From assembly GCF_002234575.2 (NCBI RefSeq), contig NZ_CP022464.2:496001-560000 (forward strand): a stretch of DNA of 64,000 bases, read 5' to 3'. Shown here piece after piece: positions 15,739 through 23,372 of this stretch. The translations under genes and the position numbers were made by a program. Below the pieces are notes generated by a model. The model ran no database searches, was not told the DNA's origin, and saw nothing but the letters and a program-made list of their open reading frames with translations. The stretch comes from Enterocloster bolteae. Lineage in GTDB: Bacteria; Bacillota; Clostridia; Lachnospirales; Lachnospiraceae. Every line of letters begins with the position of its first letter. Position 1 is the stretch's first letter.

Positions 15739-17040
15739 ATGAAACAGGATATGATTGTAATTCTTGACCTGGGAAGCACAGAAAACACAAAACTGGCCAG
15801 GGACATCAGAGAGATGGGGGTGTACAGTGAGATTTATCCCCACGATATCACAGCCAGCGAACTGAAGGAACTTCCCAACGTTAAGGGAATCATCATCAAC
15901 GGCGGCCCTAACAATGTTGTGGACGGAACCCCCATTGATGTGCGTTCGGAACTGTATGAGGCAGGATACCCGGTAATGGCGGCAGGCCACGGCGCGGCGG
16001 CCTGTGAGCGTTCCATACATAGCTGGGATGAGGCTGACAGCGCCCAGATTCTCCGTTCCTTTGTATTTGATACATGTAAGGCCCAGGCCAACTGGAATAT
16101 GAAGAACTTTATTTCCGACCAGGTGGAATTAATCCGCCAGCAGGTAGGAGACAGGAAAGTGCTGCTGGCTTTATCCGGCGGCGTGGACAGCTCCGTGGTA
16201 GCGGCCCTGCTCATCAAAGCCATTGGAAAACAGCTGACCTGCGTCCATGTAAACCATGGTCTTATGAGAAAAGGGGAATCCGAGAGTGTTATTGATGTAT
16301 TCAAAAACCAGATGGATGCAAACCTGGTATATGTGGATGCTGTAGATCGTTTCCTCGGAAAGCTGGCCGGAGTGGCTGATCCGGAACAGAAGCGTAAGAT
16401 TATCGGCGCTGAATTCATCCGCGTGTTTGAGGAGGAGGCCAGAAAGCTGGAGGGAATCGAGTTCCTGGCCCAGGGAACCATTTACCCTGACATCGTGGAG
16501 AGCGGAACCAAGACAGCCAAGGTAGTAAAATCCCACCACAATGTGGGAGGGCTTCCTGAGGATTTGAACTTCACCCTGGTAGAGCCGCTGCGCCAGCTGT
16601 TCAAGGATGAGGTACGCGCCTGCGGACTGGAGCTGGGTCTGCCTCACAGCATGGTATACCGTCAGCCCTTCCCTGGTCCCGGATTAGGCGTGCGCTGCCT
16701 GGGAGCCATAACCAGAGAACGTCTGGAAGCGGTCAGGGAATCAGATGCCATTCTCCGGGAGGAATTTGCAAATGCCGGCCTGGACAAGACAGTGTGGCAG
16801 TATTTTACCATTGTGCCGGACTTTAAATCAGTTGGAGTCAGGGACAATGCGCGCTGCTTTGATTATCCTGTCATCATCCGCGCAGTCAATACAGTGGACG
16901 CCATGACTGCCTCCATTGAGCGCATTGATTATGACGTGCTGCAGAAGATTACGGACCGTATATTGAAGGAAGTTAAGAATGTGAACAGGGTGTGCTATGA
17001 TTTGAGTCCGAAGCCTACGGCTACGATTGAGTGGGAATAG
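15739..17040 (+). CDS. guaA: GMP synthase with collapsed glutaminase domain
   Basis: XMP to GMP amination, last step of GMP synthesis. 433 aa, against about 510-525 for a normal GuaA. The ATP-pyrophosphatase part (from about residue 120) is intact: LLALSGGVDSSVVAALL, GTIYPDIVES, KSHHNVGGLPEDLN, FPGPGLGVR and the C-terminal ATIEWE. The N-terminal glutamine amidotransferase is not: the position of the nucleophile Cys (GVCYG in E. coli) reads AAGHG, and about 90 residues including the HPE His/Glu pair are missing. The protein can therefore be expected to use free ammonia or a separate glutaminase. Codon use and flanks look normal, and there is no frameshift. AGGAGGCAGAAG precedes the ATG. The last codons form the attachment site of the integrated elements, which leaves the reading frame intact. 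Confidence 0.9.
   Translation: MKQDMIVILDLGSTENTKLARDIREMGVYSEIYPHDITASELKELPNVKGIIINGGPNNVVDGTPIDVRSELYEAGYPVMAAGHGAAACERSIHSWDEADSAQILRSFVFDTCKAQANWNMKNFISDQVELIRQQVGDRKVLLALSGGVDSSVVAALLIKAIGKQLTCVHVNHGLMRKGESESVIDVFKNQMDANLVYVDAVDRFLGKLAGVADPEQKRKIIGAEFIRVFEEEARKLEGIEFLAQGTIYPDIVESGTKTAKVVKSHHNVGGLPEDLNFTLVEPLRQLFKDEVRACGLELGLPHSMVYRQPFPGPGLGVRCLGAITRERLEAVRESDAILREEFANAGLDKTVWQYFTIVPDFKSVGVRDNARCFDYPVIIRAVNTVDAMTASIERIDYDVLQKITDRILKEVKNVNRVCYDLSPKPTATIEWE
17029..17039 (+). repeat. Attachment core 1 (guaA 3' end / left end of element 1)
   Basis: GAGTGGGAATA, the last codons of guaA (Glu-Trp-Glu and part of the stop). Identical copies at 34115 and 53176. To my knowledge this 11-bp sequence is the direct repeat reported for Tn5801-like elements at guaA. 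Confidence 0.9.
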
Positions 17041-17047
17041 TTGGAGC

Positions 17048-17094
17048 AGAGCTGCAAAGCCTTTATTTTCAATGGTTTTGCGGCTCTTTCCTTT
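17048..17094 (+). terminator. Terminator just after guaA, supplied by element 1
   Basis: AGAGCTGCAAAGCC (17048-17061) pairs with GGTTTTGCGGCTCT (17074-17087) using G-U pairs, followed by TTTCCTTTT. It lies inside the element, so integration gives guaA a new terminator in place of the one now at 53232. Confidence 0.7.
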
Positions 17095-17120
17095 TAGAAT
17101 TGCATTTTGATTGCATTTTT

Positions 17121-18305
17121 TTATTCAACTGCTCTGTGATAGATTGATGTATGCTGGTTGCTGGTGTAAGCGGCAACACTAGTTGTTGCCGGAGTATAAG
17201 TGAGAACGCCAGTTAATTTTTTGGCAACTTCCACGTTGGTGTTGGGATATAAATGTCCGTAGGTGCCCAACGTGGTCTGTATCTTTTCATGCCCCAGACG
17301 TTCTTTAATCAATAAAGGATTTTCTCCCATGCTGATGAGCAGGGAAGCATGGGAATGTCTGAGTGCATGAATCTTGATACGGTGTACTCCTGCCAATCCG
17401 GCAAGTTTTTTTAATGCCCGTGGGAGGGTGTGCTTACTGGTGGGAATCCCATTATAGCTTAGTACAAGGTCACAGTCCTTTAAAACTTTTTGCTGTACTT
17501 CCTGCCATGCTTTTAATTCTTTGATGGTATCTGTGTCAATATAGATAGTGCGAATACTGGCTTGTGTCTTTGGCTCCACAAATTTGTATTCGTCCATTGT
17601 TTTATAGTACAGCGTTTTAGTTATACTTAAAAGTCCGGTTTCAAAGTTGATGTCCGACCATTGCAGGGCTGCGGCTTCTCCGATTCTCATTCCGGTCATA
17701 AACAGGAGCCAGTATGAAATGAAAAGGTAATGTTCGTAATAATCGCCCTTGTAGAGCAGGGAAATTACCTTTTGAAATTCATCCAGTGTCCAGAAATCCA
17801 CTTTTGTTTTCTTACTCTTGATATTCCCTATCATCCGTGACGGGTTTTTCTTTGCAAGGCCGAGAACAATCGCCCTGTCAAAGGCAATGGAGAGCATCCC
17901 CTGTACAATACGGATATAGTTTGGATTAAATTTTTTTGCGAGTTCAAGCTGCCAGTTCTGGACGTTACTGGGTTTTATCTCATCCACCGTCATTTTGTAA
18001 AAGTATGAAAAATGTTTCTGGATGGTAGAACGGCGGTTCAGATAGGTGCTTTCCTTTACCTGTGTTTTATACCAAGGCAGGTAAGTTTCCTCAATGAACT
18101 GCTTAAAGGATAGCTGCTGCTTCTTTTCTGCCAATTCCTCTGTGGATGCCAGTATAAGTTTTGAATATGCTTCTCTAGCTTCTTTTTTTGTCTTGAATCC
18201 GCTTTTGTATTTCTGAATCTGTTTTCCGGTAATCGGATGGAAACCTAAGTTTGCTCTAAAATAATAGGTTCCGTTTTCTGCCTTCTTAATAAGGTCTTTT
18301 GCCAT
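17121..18305 (-). CDS. int: Tyrosine recombinase/integrase of element 1
   Basis: 394 aa phage-type integrase: N-terminal arm-binding domain (GTYYFRANLGF..TGKQIQKYKSGFKTKKEA), SAM-like core-binding domain, and catalytic domain with Arg in MTGMRIGEAAALQW, HALRHSHASLLISMG (H-x-x-R) and ERLGHEKIQTTLGTYGHLY (His and the nucleophile Tyr). Expected to insert and excise element 1 at GAGTGGGAATA. The start at 18305 is preceded by AAGGAGTGAAATC. It is the last gene of the element, 82 bp from attachment core 1. Confidence 0.92.
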   Translation of the reverse strand: MAKDLIKKAENGTYYFRANLGFHPITGKQIQKYKSGFKTKKEAREAYSKLILASTEELAEKKQQLSFKQFIEETYLPWYKTQVKESTYLNRRSTIQKHFSYFYKMTVDEIKPSNVQNWQLELAKKFNPNYIRIVQGMLSIAFDRAIVLGLAKKNPSRMIGNIKSKKTKVDFWTLDEFQKVISLLYKGDYYEHYLFISYWLLFMTGMRIGEAAALQWSDINFETGLLSITKTLYYKTMDEYKFVEPKTQASIRTIYIDTDTIKELKAWQEVQQKVLKDCDLVLSYNGIPTSKHTLPRALKKLAGLAGVHRIKIHALRHSHASLLISMGENPLLIKERLGHEKIQTTLGTYGHLYPNTNVEVAKKLTGVLTYTPATTSVAAYTSNQHTSIYHRAVE

Positions 18306-18341
18306 GATTTCACTCCTTACATAAATGTGCAAGAAGTACAA

Positions 18342-18536
18342 TCAGTTTGATTTATCAGTAAAATTAATCCCTAACAATTCTTCCACAGCTTCTCTGGGAA
18401 CCCTGTCCAGTTTGCGTGACTGATAGTAGGTATGCCCTTTTGAAATCATAAGTCTTTTTGCTTCTCTTATGATGTCTGCTGCGAATGAAGTCCCATAACC
18501 TAGTTCTATTAAATCTTTTTTTGTTACTGTAATCAT
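18342..18536 (-). CDS. DUF3173-family small protein, probable excision/integration helper
   Basis: 64 aa, starting MITVTKKDLIELGYGTSFAAD and carrying a helix-turn-helix-like stretch (DLIELGYGTSFAADIIREAK). This family (DUF3173, by recognition) regularly sits next to integrases of Tn5801-like elements, in the place of Tn916 xis. AAAGGAGGAAC lies directly before the ATG; an upstream in-frame ATG at 18551 is less likely. A role as excisionase is inference. Confidence 0.75.
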   Translation of the reverse strand: MITVTKKDLIELGYGTSFAADIIREAKRLMISKGHTYYQSRKLDRVPREAVEELLGINFTDKSN

Positions 18537-19106
18537 GTTCCTCCTTTCCATAGACCAGATATGGAACCCTCAATATCTGTCTATATTATATCAGATTTTG
18601 TGGCAAAAGTAATATTAAGATTGTATTTCCTGCGAATAGTTATTTGATTTTGAATGAAAAATTTTCATTCAAAATGGTATCTAAGCAAACCGAACAGCTT
18701 TCGCTAAAGCTCATGGGAATCCCCCCTGCATGGTTCTCATCCAGCCGTACCCTTTGCCAGCGGTGCTACATCATCACACGGACTAAGGCTGTACGGAAGT
18801 ATCATTATCACGATAGAAAGGTCATGGCGGCAGCTCTGCGGCAAGCTGCTTATGGAACGCTGGCAGGAATCGCTATCCGGTTTCATCCCTCCTTTGGTGG
18901 ATTACGGCGTGCCAGCCCAACGGCTCTCTTTCTATCGAAACGTATTCGACTGCTTTATGCTGCGTTGATTAGACGCTTTCTTTTTCAAGGAACAATCCGG
19001 CTTTGTCAGCCTGTTAAAATGCACTGGTGATAATGCACTTTAATAGACTGGCAAGCTCTGTCTGGGAAGCATGGGCTTGTCCATGCTTCCACAGGAGAGC
19101 GTTATT
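18537..19106. other. Gene-free 570-bp region of element 1 with a 29-bp palindrome
   Basis: At 18647-18675 there is a perfect inverted repeat of 14 bp around one central base (arms ATTTTGAATGAAAA). The rest (18700-19060) is GC-richer. A 128-codon open frame on the plus strand (18644-19030) starts inside the palindrome and resembles no protein I know, so I do not call it. A regulatory site or untranslated RNA for int expression is possible. Confidence 0.5.
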
Positions 19107-19346
19107 TTAGTTTGGCTCCCTGATTTCAAAAGATAAAATCTTTGCAATCAGACGTGTTTCCATCCGGCGGCGTAGGGTTTCATCTACAACCATGTGGGTA
19201 TTCCCATATTCATCTTTCATGGGACGCATGGAACGGCTGGCAATAAAACCGCTATAATGGCGTACAATCTGATTGATTGCTTCAATATCGCCGTCCGCAG
19301 CCTTTACAATCACAGGAAACGGAATCATAGGGTGCTTTGCTGTCAT
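19107..19346 (-). CDS. orf8: Tn916 Orf8-like helix-turn-helix protein
   Basis: 79 aa, recognised as the small HTH-domain regulator that follows orf7 in Tn916-type elements (MTAKHPMIPFPVIVKAADGD start). In Tn916, transcription through orf7/orf8 activates excision and transfer genes. The start overlaps the orf7 stop by ATGA. Confidence 0.82.
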   Translation of the reverse strand: MTAKHPMIPFPVIVKAADGDIEAINQIVRHYSGFIASRSMRPMKDEYGNTHMVVDETLRRRMETRLIAKILSFEIREPN

Positions 19347-19765
19347 GTTTCTTCCTCCATGAATTTTTTGATAAATTCCAGTCCGGCGTGTCTTCTTCTC
19401 TGGATGGTAGAACGGTTGACTTCCAGAATTTTTGAAATTTCCGTATCGTCAAATCCGAGGAAATAATATCTCAAGATAACATCACGTTTCTTTCCGTCCA
19501 GATTTTCCAACGCTTCTGCTAACAGGCTGTTTTCAATACGGACAGTAAACCCGTCCATTTCAAAAGTATGGAAGTGGGATGGATAGGTGTCTTTGGAAGA
19601 AAGCAAGTTGACGGTGTAATCGTCCATATCACAGAACAGGGTTTCACGTTTACACTGTCTGGATAACGCTTTGAGGTAGTCTTTACGTTCATCCTCCATA
19701 GCGACCTTGCAGATGTAATCAAACTGGTTCTCTATGGTTGTCTGAAATTCAGATGGCTTCATCAT
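19343..19765 (-). CDS. orf7: Tn916 Orf7-like sigma-70-family regulator
   Basis: 140 aa sigma factor-like protein. The C-terminal region 4 HTH is clear: KRDVILRYYFLGFDDTEIS followed by KILEVNRSTIQRRRHAGLEF. In Tn916, Orf7 and Orf8 drive the downstream xis/int and circular-form transfer transcripts. GGGGGTGAGTA precedes a double ATG; either may be the start. The Tn916 repressor gene orf9, usually encoded nearby, is not visible. Confidence 0.85.
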   Translation of the reverse strand: MMKPSEFQTTIENQFDYICKVAMEDERKDYLKALSRQCKRETLFCDMDDYTVNLLSSKDTYPSHFHTFEMDGFTVRIENSLLAEALENLDGKKRDVILRYYFLGFDDTEISKILEVNRSTIQRRRHAGLEFIKKFMEEET

Positions 19766-20202
19766 TACTCACCCCCTTTCTTGCCTTAAAAGAGGGTAAA
19801 AGATTTCTTGACTTCCCCCTTTCGTGCTTAGTCCCGACACGAAAGGGTTGTTTGTTGCATTATCTGTTAAATTTCCTAATTTCTAATGACACAGCAATAA
19901 GAATAGGTACAAAGCCATCTGTCATACGGCATTTTAGAACAATTCAAAATGATGTTCGCATTTATAGGCAAAAAAAGGAAGCGCAAAAAATGCACTCCCT
20001 TTTTTAAATATAAACATCGCTTATTCTTTATAAAGTTTTTGTACTTAAAAACTATATCTCTACCAATAAGAGCTGATTCGGCATTTTTAGCAGCCGATAA
20101 CCCTATTCCGCTTGTTGCCGCTAAGAATGCGCTTACAGAATCCGCTGTAAATTGTGTACCACGTAAAAAAGTTTCAGTATTAGTTTTTAATTACAGCCAG
20201 TT
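19766..20202 (-). pseudogene. 437-bp gap with a possible gene remnant lacking a start codon
   Basis: On the minus strand from about 20185 to 19865 runs an open frame with protein-like composition (…FLRGTQFTADSVSAFLAA…, then GIGLSAAKNAESALIG) but without ATG, GTG or TTG near its beginning; it starts just after the stop of the small membrane gene. It could be a decayed third gene of the cargo cluster. The proximal part (19770-19860) holds an imperfect hairpin around CCTTTCGTG. Confidence 0.3.
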
Positions 20203-20490
20203 CTAACTTCTATTTTTCAGTCTACGAAAAACTACGCAAATAAGTACAATAGCCGCAGAAATATAGCTGGTTCTTAAACGCCACGTTTTCAAGTACGGAT
20301 TACTTGTTATTAAACAATATATGCTTACAATTAATATCGGAACATATAGTATGGCAAGCGCCATGAGAGATAGAGTAGATACCTTTTCATCATATTTTCC
20401 TATCTTTTTTTGTTTTCTTATATCTAGCGCTAACGTAATAATAATAAGTACTACCAAAATATCAGGTAATAGCATCAGCCAGTCTTCCAT
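20203..20490 (-). CDS. Small integral membrane protein (cargo of element 1)
   Basis: 95 aa with three predicted membrane helices: LLPDILVVLIIITLALDI, LMALAILYVPILIVSIYCLI and YISAAIVLICVVF. No family recognised. It lies 19 bp after the secreted-protein gene, with GGGAGTGGACTAA before the ATG, so both are one operon. Pairing of a secreted protein with a small polytopic membrane protein resembles bacteriocin/immunity pairs, but there is no sequence proof. Confidence 0.65.
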   Translation of the reverse strand: MEDWLMLLPDILVVLIIITLALDIRKQKKIGKYDEKVSTLSLMALAILYVPILIVSIYCLITSNPYLKTWRLRTSYISAAIVLICVVFRRLKNRS

Positions 20491-20509
20491 TTAGTCCACT
20501 CCCTTAAAT

Positions 20510-21208
20510 TTAATGCCCCCAACGCCTTGACCACGAAACATTTTTGGCTAAAAGTTCTGTTTTAGAGGAATCCATATAAATATTTCCTTTATACCTGTAG
20601 TATATTTTTCCAGTAGACTTACTTACACATCTTTTACCATCAAAATAAATACTGTCAGGAATGTACGAACCACCATGACTAATCACGACATCAATCATAG
20701 CTCCTGCTACTACACCTGCATCTCCTGCTCCTAAACCAAGCGAAGTAATTATGGCCGCCTTTACCACAGATAATGTAAATTGGTGAATCTTCAAACTAAA
20801 TGTTTCGGTATGTGGCTTATATTGGCACGAACTTGCTCTTGTTGTCAAATTATCGGAATTGGATATCGAATTACTAGAATCAGGTGCCGTAATTGGATAT
20901 TCAAAATGCTGCCTTTGTTCTGTCGAGGGAATGATTACCATATGTTCATCAACTTTTATGCTAACACTATCCACAACAACTCTGTCCTTCTGAATTTCTC
21001 CATATTCTGTATACAAAGTCGTTTCTCCGTTAATAGTCATGTAATATTTAGCATACATTGTTGTATCTGTATCTTTTTGCTCAATAATCTTAATGCCATT
21101 TAATGTATCAGCTCCTACAGATGAGGCGAATACTGATTGCGCTGACAATGAAAATAACATGACAACTGCTAAAACTACAGAAATCATCTTTTTAAATATT
21201 CCTTTCAT
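20510..21208 (-). CDS. Secreted protein of unknown function (cargo of element 1)
   Basis: 232 aa. Clear signal peptide: FKKMISVVLAVVMLFSLSAQ then SVFA/S cleavage. The mature part has a Thr/Asp-rich N-terminal half, a Ser/Asn-rich linker and, at about residues 150-185, a Gly/Ala/Val-rich hydrophobic stretch (VVKAAIITSLGLGAGDAGVV) that could insert in membranes, then a Tyr/Lys-rich tail. Start at 21208 chosen because of GGAGAAAAAGGAAT before it and the signal peptide; the frame opens at 21241. It occupies the position of tet(M) cargo in Tn916. Toxin, bacteriocin or surface protein are all possible. Confidence 0.65.
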   Translation of the reverse strand: MKGIFKKMISVVLAVVMLFSLSAQSVFASSVGADTLNGIKIIEQKDTDTTMYAKYYMTINGETTLYTEYGEIQKDRVVVDSVSIKVDEHMVIIPSTEQRQHFEYPITAPDSSNSISNSDNLTTRASSCQYKPHTETFSLKIHQFTLSVVKAAIITSLGLGAGDAGVVAGAMIDVVISHGGSYIPDSIYFDGKRCVSKSTGKIYYRYKGNIYMDSSKTELLAKNVSWSRRWGH

Positions 21209-21428
21209 ATTCCTTTTTCTCCCTTCTCTGCATTTGTTCAAAAATTATTTACAAAGAATCAATAACTCCTATTTACATGTGCACTTTTGTGTTAGCTATA
21301 GCTAACTTCATAGTATCATATGTGCAATATTTTGTCAATCGTCCCACAAAGCATTGTTTTAATATATTTTTTCACCAAAGTGAAAAGTTGATTTATTTCC
21401 ACTTTCTAATTAATAGTCATCTGGCTAA
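21209..21428. promoter_or_regulatory. AT-rich gap between conjugation module and cargo
   Basis: 220 bp, about 30% GC. TAGCTATAGCTA near 21294-21305 is a perfect 12-bp palindrome and may be a promoter-proximal operator for the minus-strand cargo. No gene. Confidence 0.35.
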
Positions 21429-22352
21429 TTACTGAGCTTTCATACTACACAATATCTTCCATTTCCCCTCATCTTTCTCCAATACAAGTTTAAACTGCGA
21501 CACCTGTGTTGTCATGGTCTGGTTATCCAGATATTTCACCGCAAGGGAAGCTGTCACCTGATTCCCTTTTCGGTTGTAAACCGGATTCACCAGTTCCGAG
21601 AAGATATATTCTTTCCCAACAGGTTTCAGCACGCCCTCATTCACATAATAGGTCAGCTCCTTTGCGGTTGCCGTAGGGTACAGCTTGAAAAAGGTAGTGA
21701 GAAATTCGTTGATTTCCTCCGTAGTGATGGAATCCACTGTACCGTCACTTTGTACTGCTTTTGGAGTGTAGCCGGATTTTACGGGAACGCTGGTGATGGT
21801 AGGATTCTGAACAATCGTCAGGTTTCCAGAGCCATCCACATAGACTGTCACCTGATAAGCGGAACGGACGGTTTTACTGGATTCCCCCTCTGTGATACGC
21901 TGTTCTACCGTATAGGTCACTTGATAATGCTGCTCCTTTTCTTCTATGATTTCCCATATCTGAAAGTCAGTCAGGGCAGACGATACGGGGATGTCCTTTC
22001 GGACGGTATCTACATTCAGGGCTTGCAGTTCTCCCGTGAGATACCCTTTTAAAGCATTTGTCCGGTTATCAATGGAAGCGGCGGACTGTTCCCATGAATA
22101 GTAGACTTCTGCGAAATTCTCCACAAAGTTTTCTATCTTGTGGGTGTCAATGATTTTTTCCTCAATCACTTTGGTTTCATGAACAGTGTGGATGTCTATC
22201 GCCGTGAAATTCTTATAGACGGCAAACAGGAAACTCACCGCCAGAAGCACCCACAGGGCAATCACGGTTTTTTTGTGGGTATTGACTTTGTAAACTTTCA
22301 GCTTCTTTTCTTTCTGCTTTTTCTGGTTTTCCTCTTTTCTAATCTGAATCAT
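21429..22352 (-). CDS. orf13: Conjugal transfer protein, Tn916 Orf13 (TcpC-like)
   Basis: 307 aa. A lysine-rich cytoplasmic N-terminus, one membrane helix (VIALWVLLAVSFLFAVYK, about 30-47), then an extracellular part with two NTF2-like domains as in TcpC/VirB8-type channel proteins. It belongs to the mating-channel complex. AGAAAGGATGAACCGAT precedes the ATG; last gene of the conjugation operon. Confidence 0.85.
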   Translation of the reverse strand: MIQIRKEENQKKQKEKKLKVYKVNTHKKTVIALWVLLAVSFLFAVYKNFTAIDIHTVHETKVIEEKIIDTHKIENFVENFAEVYYSWEQSAASIDNRTNALKGYLTGELQALNVDTVRKDIPVSSALTDFQIWEIIEEKEQHYQVTYTVEQRITEGESSKTVRSAYQVTVYVDGSGNLTIVQNPTITSVPVKSGYTPKAVQSDGTVDSITTEEINEFLTTFFKLYPTATAKELTYYVNEGVLKPVGKEYIFSELVNPVYNRKGNQVTASLAVKYLDNQTMTTQVSQFKLVLEKDEGKWKILCSMKAQ

Positions 22353-22367
22353 ATCGGTTCATCCTTT

Positions 22368-23372
22368 CTATTGTTTGATTCGTCCGGCTCCGGCAAGGTG
22401 CTGTTGCCAGTAGGAGCCTGTCAGGTCTGCATAACCAATGGGATTTCCGGCATGGTACATCTGGTTATTTCCCACATATAGCCCCACATGGGTGATATAG
22501 GTTCCGGCGTTATAGGTGGAGTGGAAAAAGACCAAATCCCCTGCTTTTGCTTCGGACAGAGGGATGTGCTGTGTTACATTGTACTGTTCCTGTGCTGTCC
22601 GTGGCAGGGCGATTCCTGCCTTGCCATAGCACCACTGCACCAGTCCCGAACAGTCAAAGGAAGTGGAGGGGGAATCGCCCCCGTACACATACGTCCAGCC
22701 CTCATACTTTAAGGCTTCCTCCATGATAGCCTGCACCGTTTCATCATCAAACTGTGCCACGGTCAGGTATTCCGATACCAAGAAGACATAGAACATATTT
22801 CCGTAGGAATACCGCCAGCCCCCGTTTTTCTCTACGGCAACAGGGTTGGTGTAGGTGACTTTCTTTCCGCCGGATTTTTCCCTTGCGAAGCTCTCTGCCA
22901 GTTCAAAGGTGTACTTTTTCCCGTGTCCTGCCACATAGTCCAGGAAGCCGCCGCCGTAATTGTAGGATTGAATCACACTGTTTAGGTCACAGCCCTTTGT
23001 TTCTGCTGCTGTAAGCAGTTCCGAGAAATATTTGCAGCCCTGTTTGATGGATTCCTCTGTGTTAAGGGAGTTCGGGGGAATACCCAGAGATTCCGAGGAC
23101 TGCATAACGTCTTCCAGCGTGCCGCCGGATTCCACCTGAATGATGGCGAGCAGCACATTTAAGTATTCCTCTATGCCATATTCCCTTGCATACTTTTCCA
23201 GCATAGGTTTATGGGCGAGGACTTCCTGTGATACGCTCACGCCCCCATAGATAAGGTTTCCGCCACTTCCGCCGTCTTCCTCATCCGAGAAGACAATCAC
23301 CACCAAGAGGAGCATGGAGAACATCATCACGAACACGCCGGAACAGGCAAAGAAAAGGTGTCTTAACTTCAT
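22368..23372 (-). CDS. orf14: Conjugation cell-wall hydrolase, Tn916 Orf14 (lysozyme-like plus NlpC/P60)
   Basis: 334 aa, exported peptidoglycan hydrolase that opens the wall for the transfer channel. After an N-terminal membrane anchor (LFFACSGVFVMMFSMLLLVV) comes a lytic transglycosylase/lysozyme-like domain (YGIEEYLNVLLAIIQVESGG with catalytic Glu) and a C-terminal NlpC/P60 endopeptidase (FDCSGLVQWCYGKAG with catalytic Cys, then THVGLYVGNNQMYHAG with His). Start 23372 chosen for GGGGAGAAAAC upstream and the overlap ATGA with orf15. Confidence 0.9.
   Translation of the reverse strand: MKLRHLFFACSGVFVMMFSMLLLVVIVFSDEEDGGSGGNLIYGGVSVSQEVLAHKPMLEKYAREYGIEEYLNVLLAIIQVESGGTLEDVMQSSESLGIPPNSLNTEESIKQGCKYFSELLTAAETKGCDLNSVIQSYNYGGGFLDYVAGHGKKYTFELAESFAREKSGGKKVTYTNPVAVEKNGGWRYSYGNMFYVFLVSEYLTVAQFDDETVQAIMEEALKYEGWTYVYGGDSPSTSFDCSGLVQWCYGKAGIALPRTAQEQYNVTQHIPLSEAKAGDLVFFHSTYNAGTYITHVGLYVGNNQMYHAGNPIGYADLTGSYWQQHLAGAGRIKQ

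Noticed and set aside
18644..19030. 128-codon open frame on the plus strand near int
   Set aside because: Starts inside a palindrome, runs against all neighbouring genes and has no recognisable domain or ribosome site; kept as non-coding region.
19766..21428. Search for tet(M) or another resistance gene in the usual Tn916 cargo position
   Set aside because: No ribosomal-protection or other resistance protein is encoded; the region holds the secreted/membrane pair instead.
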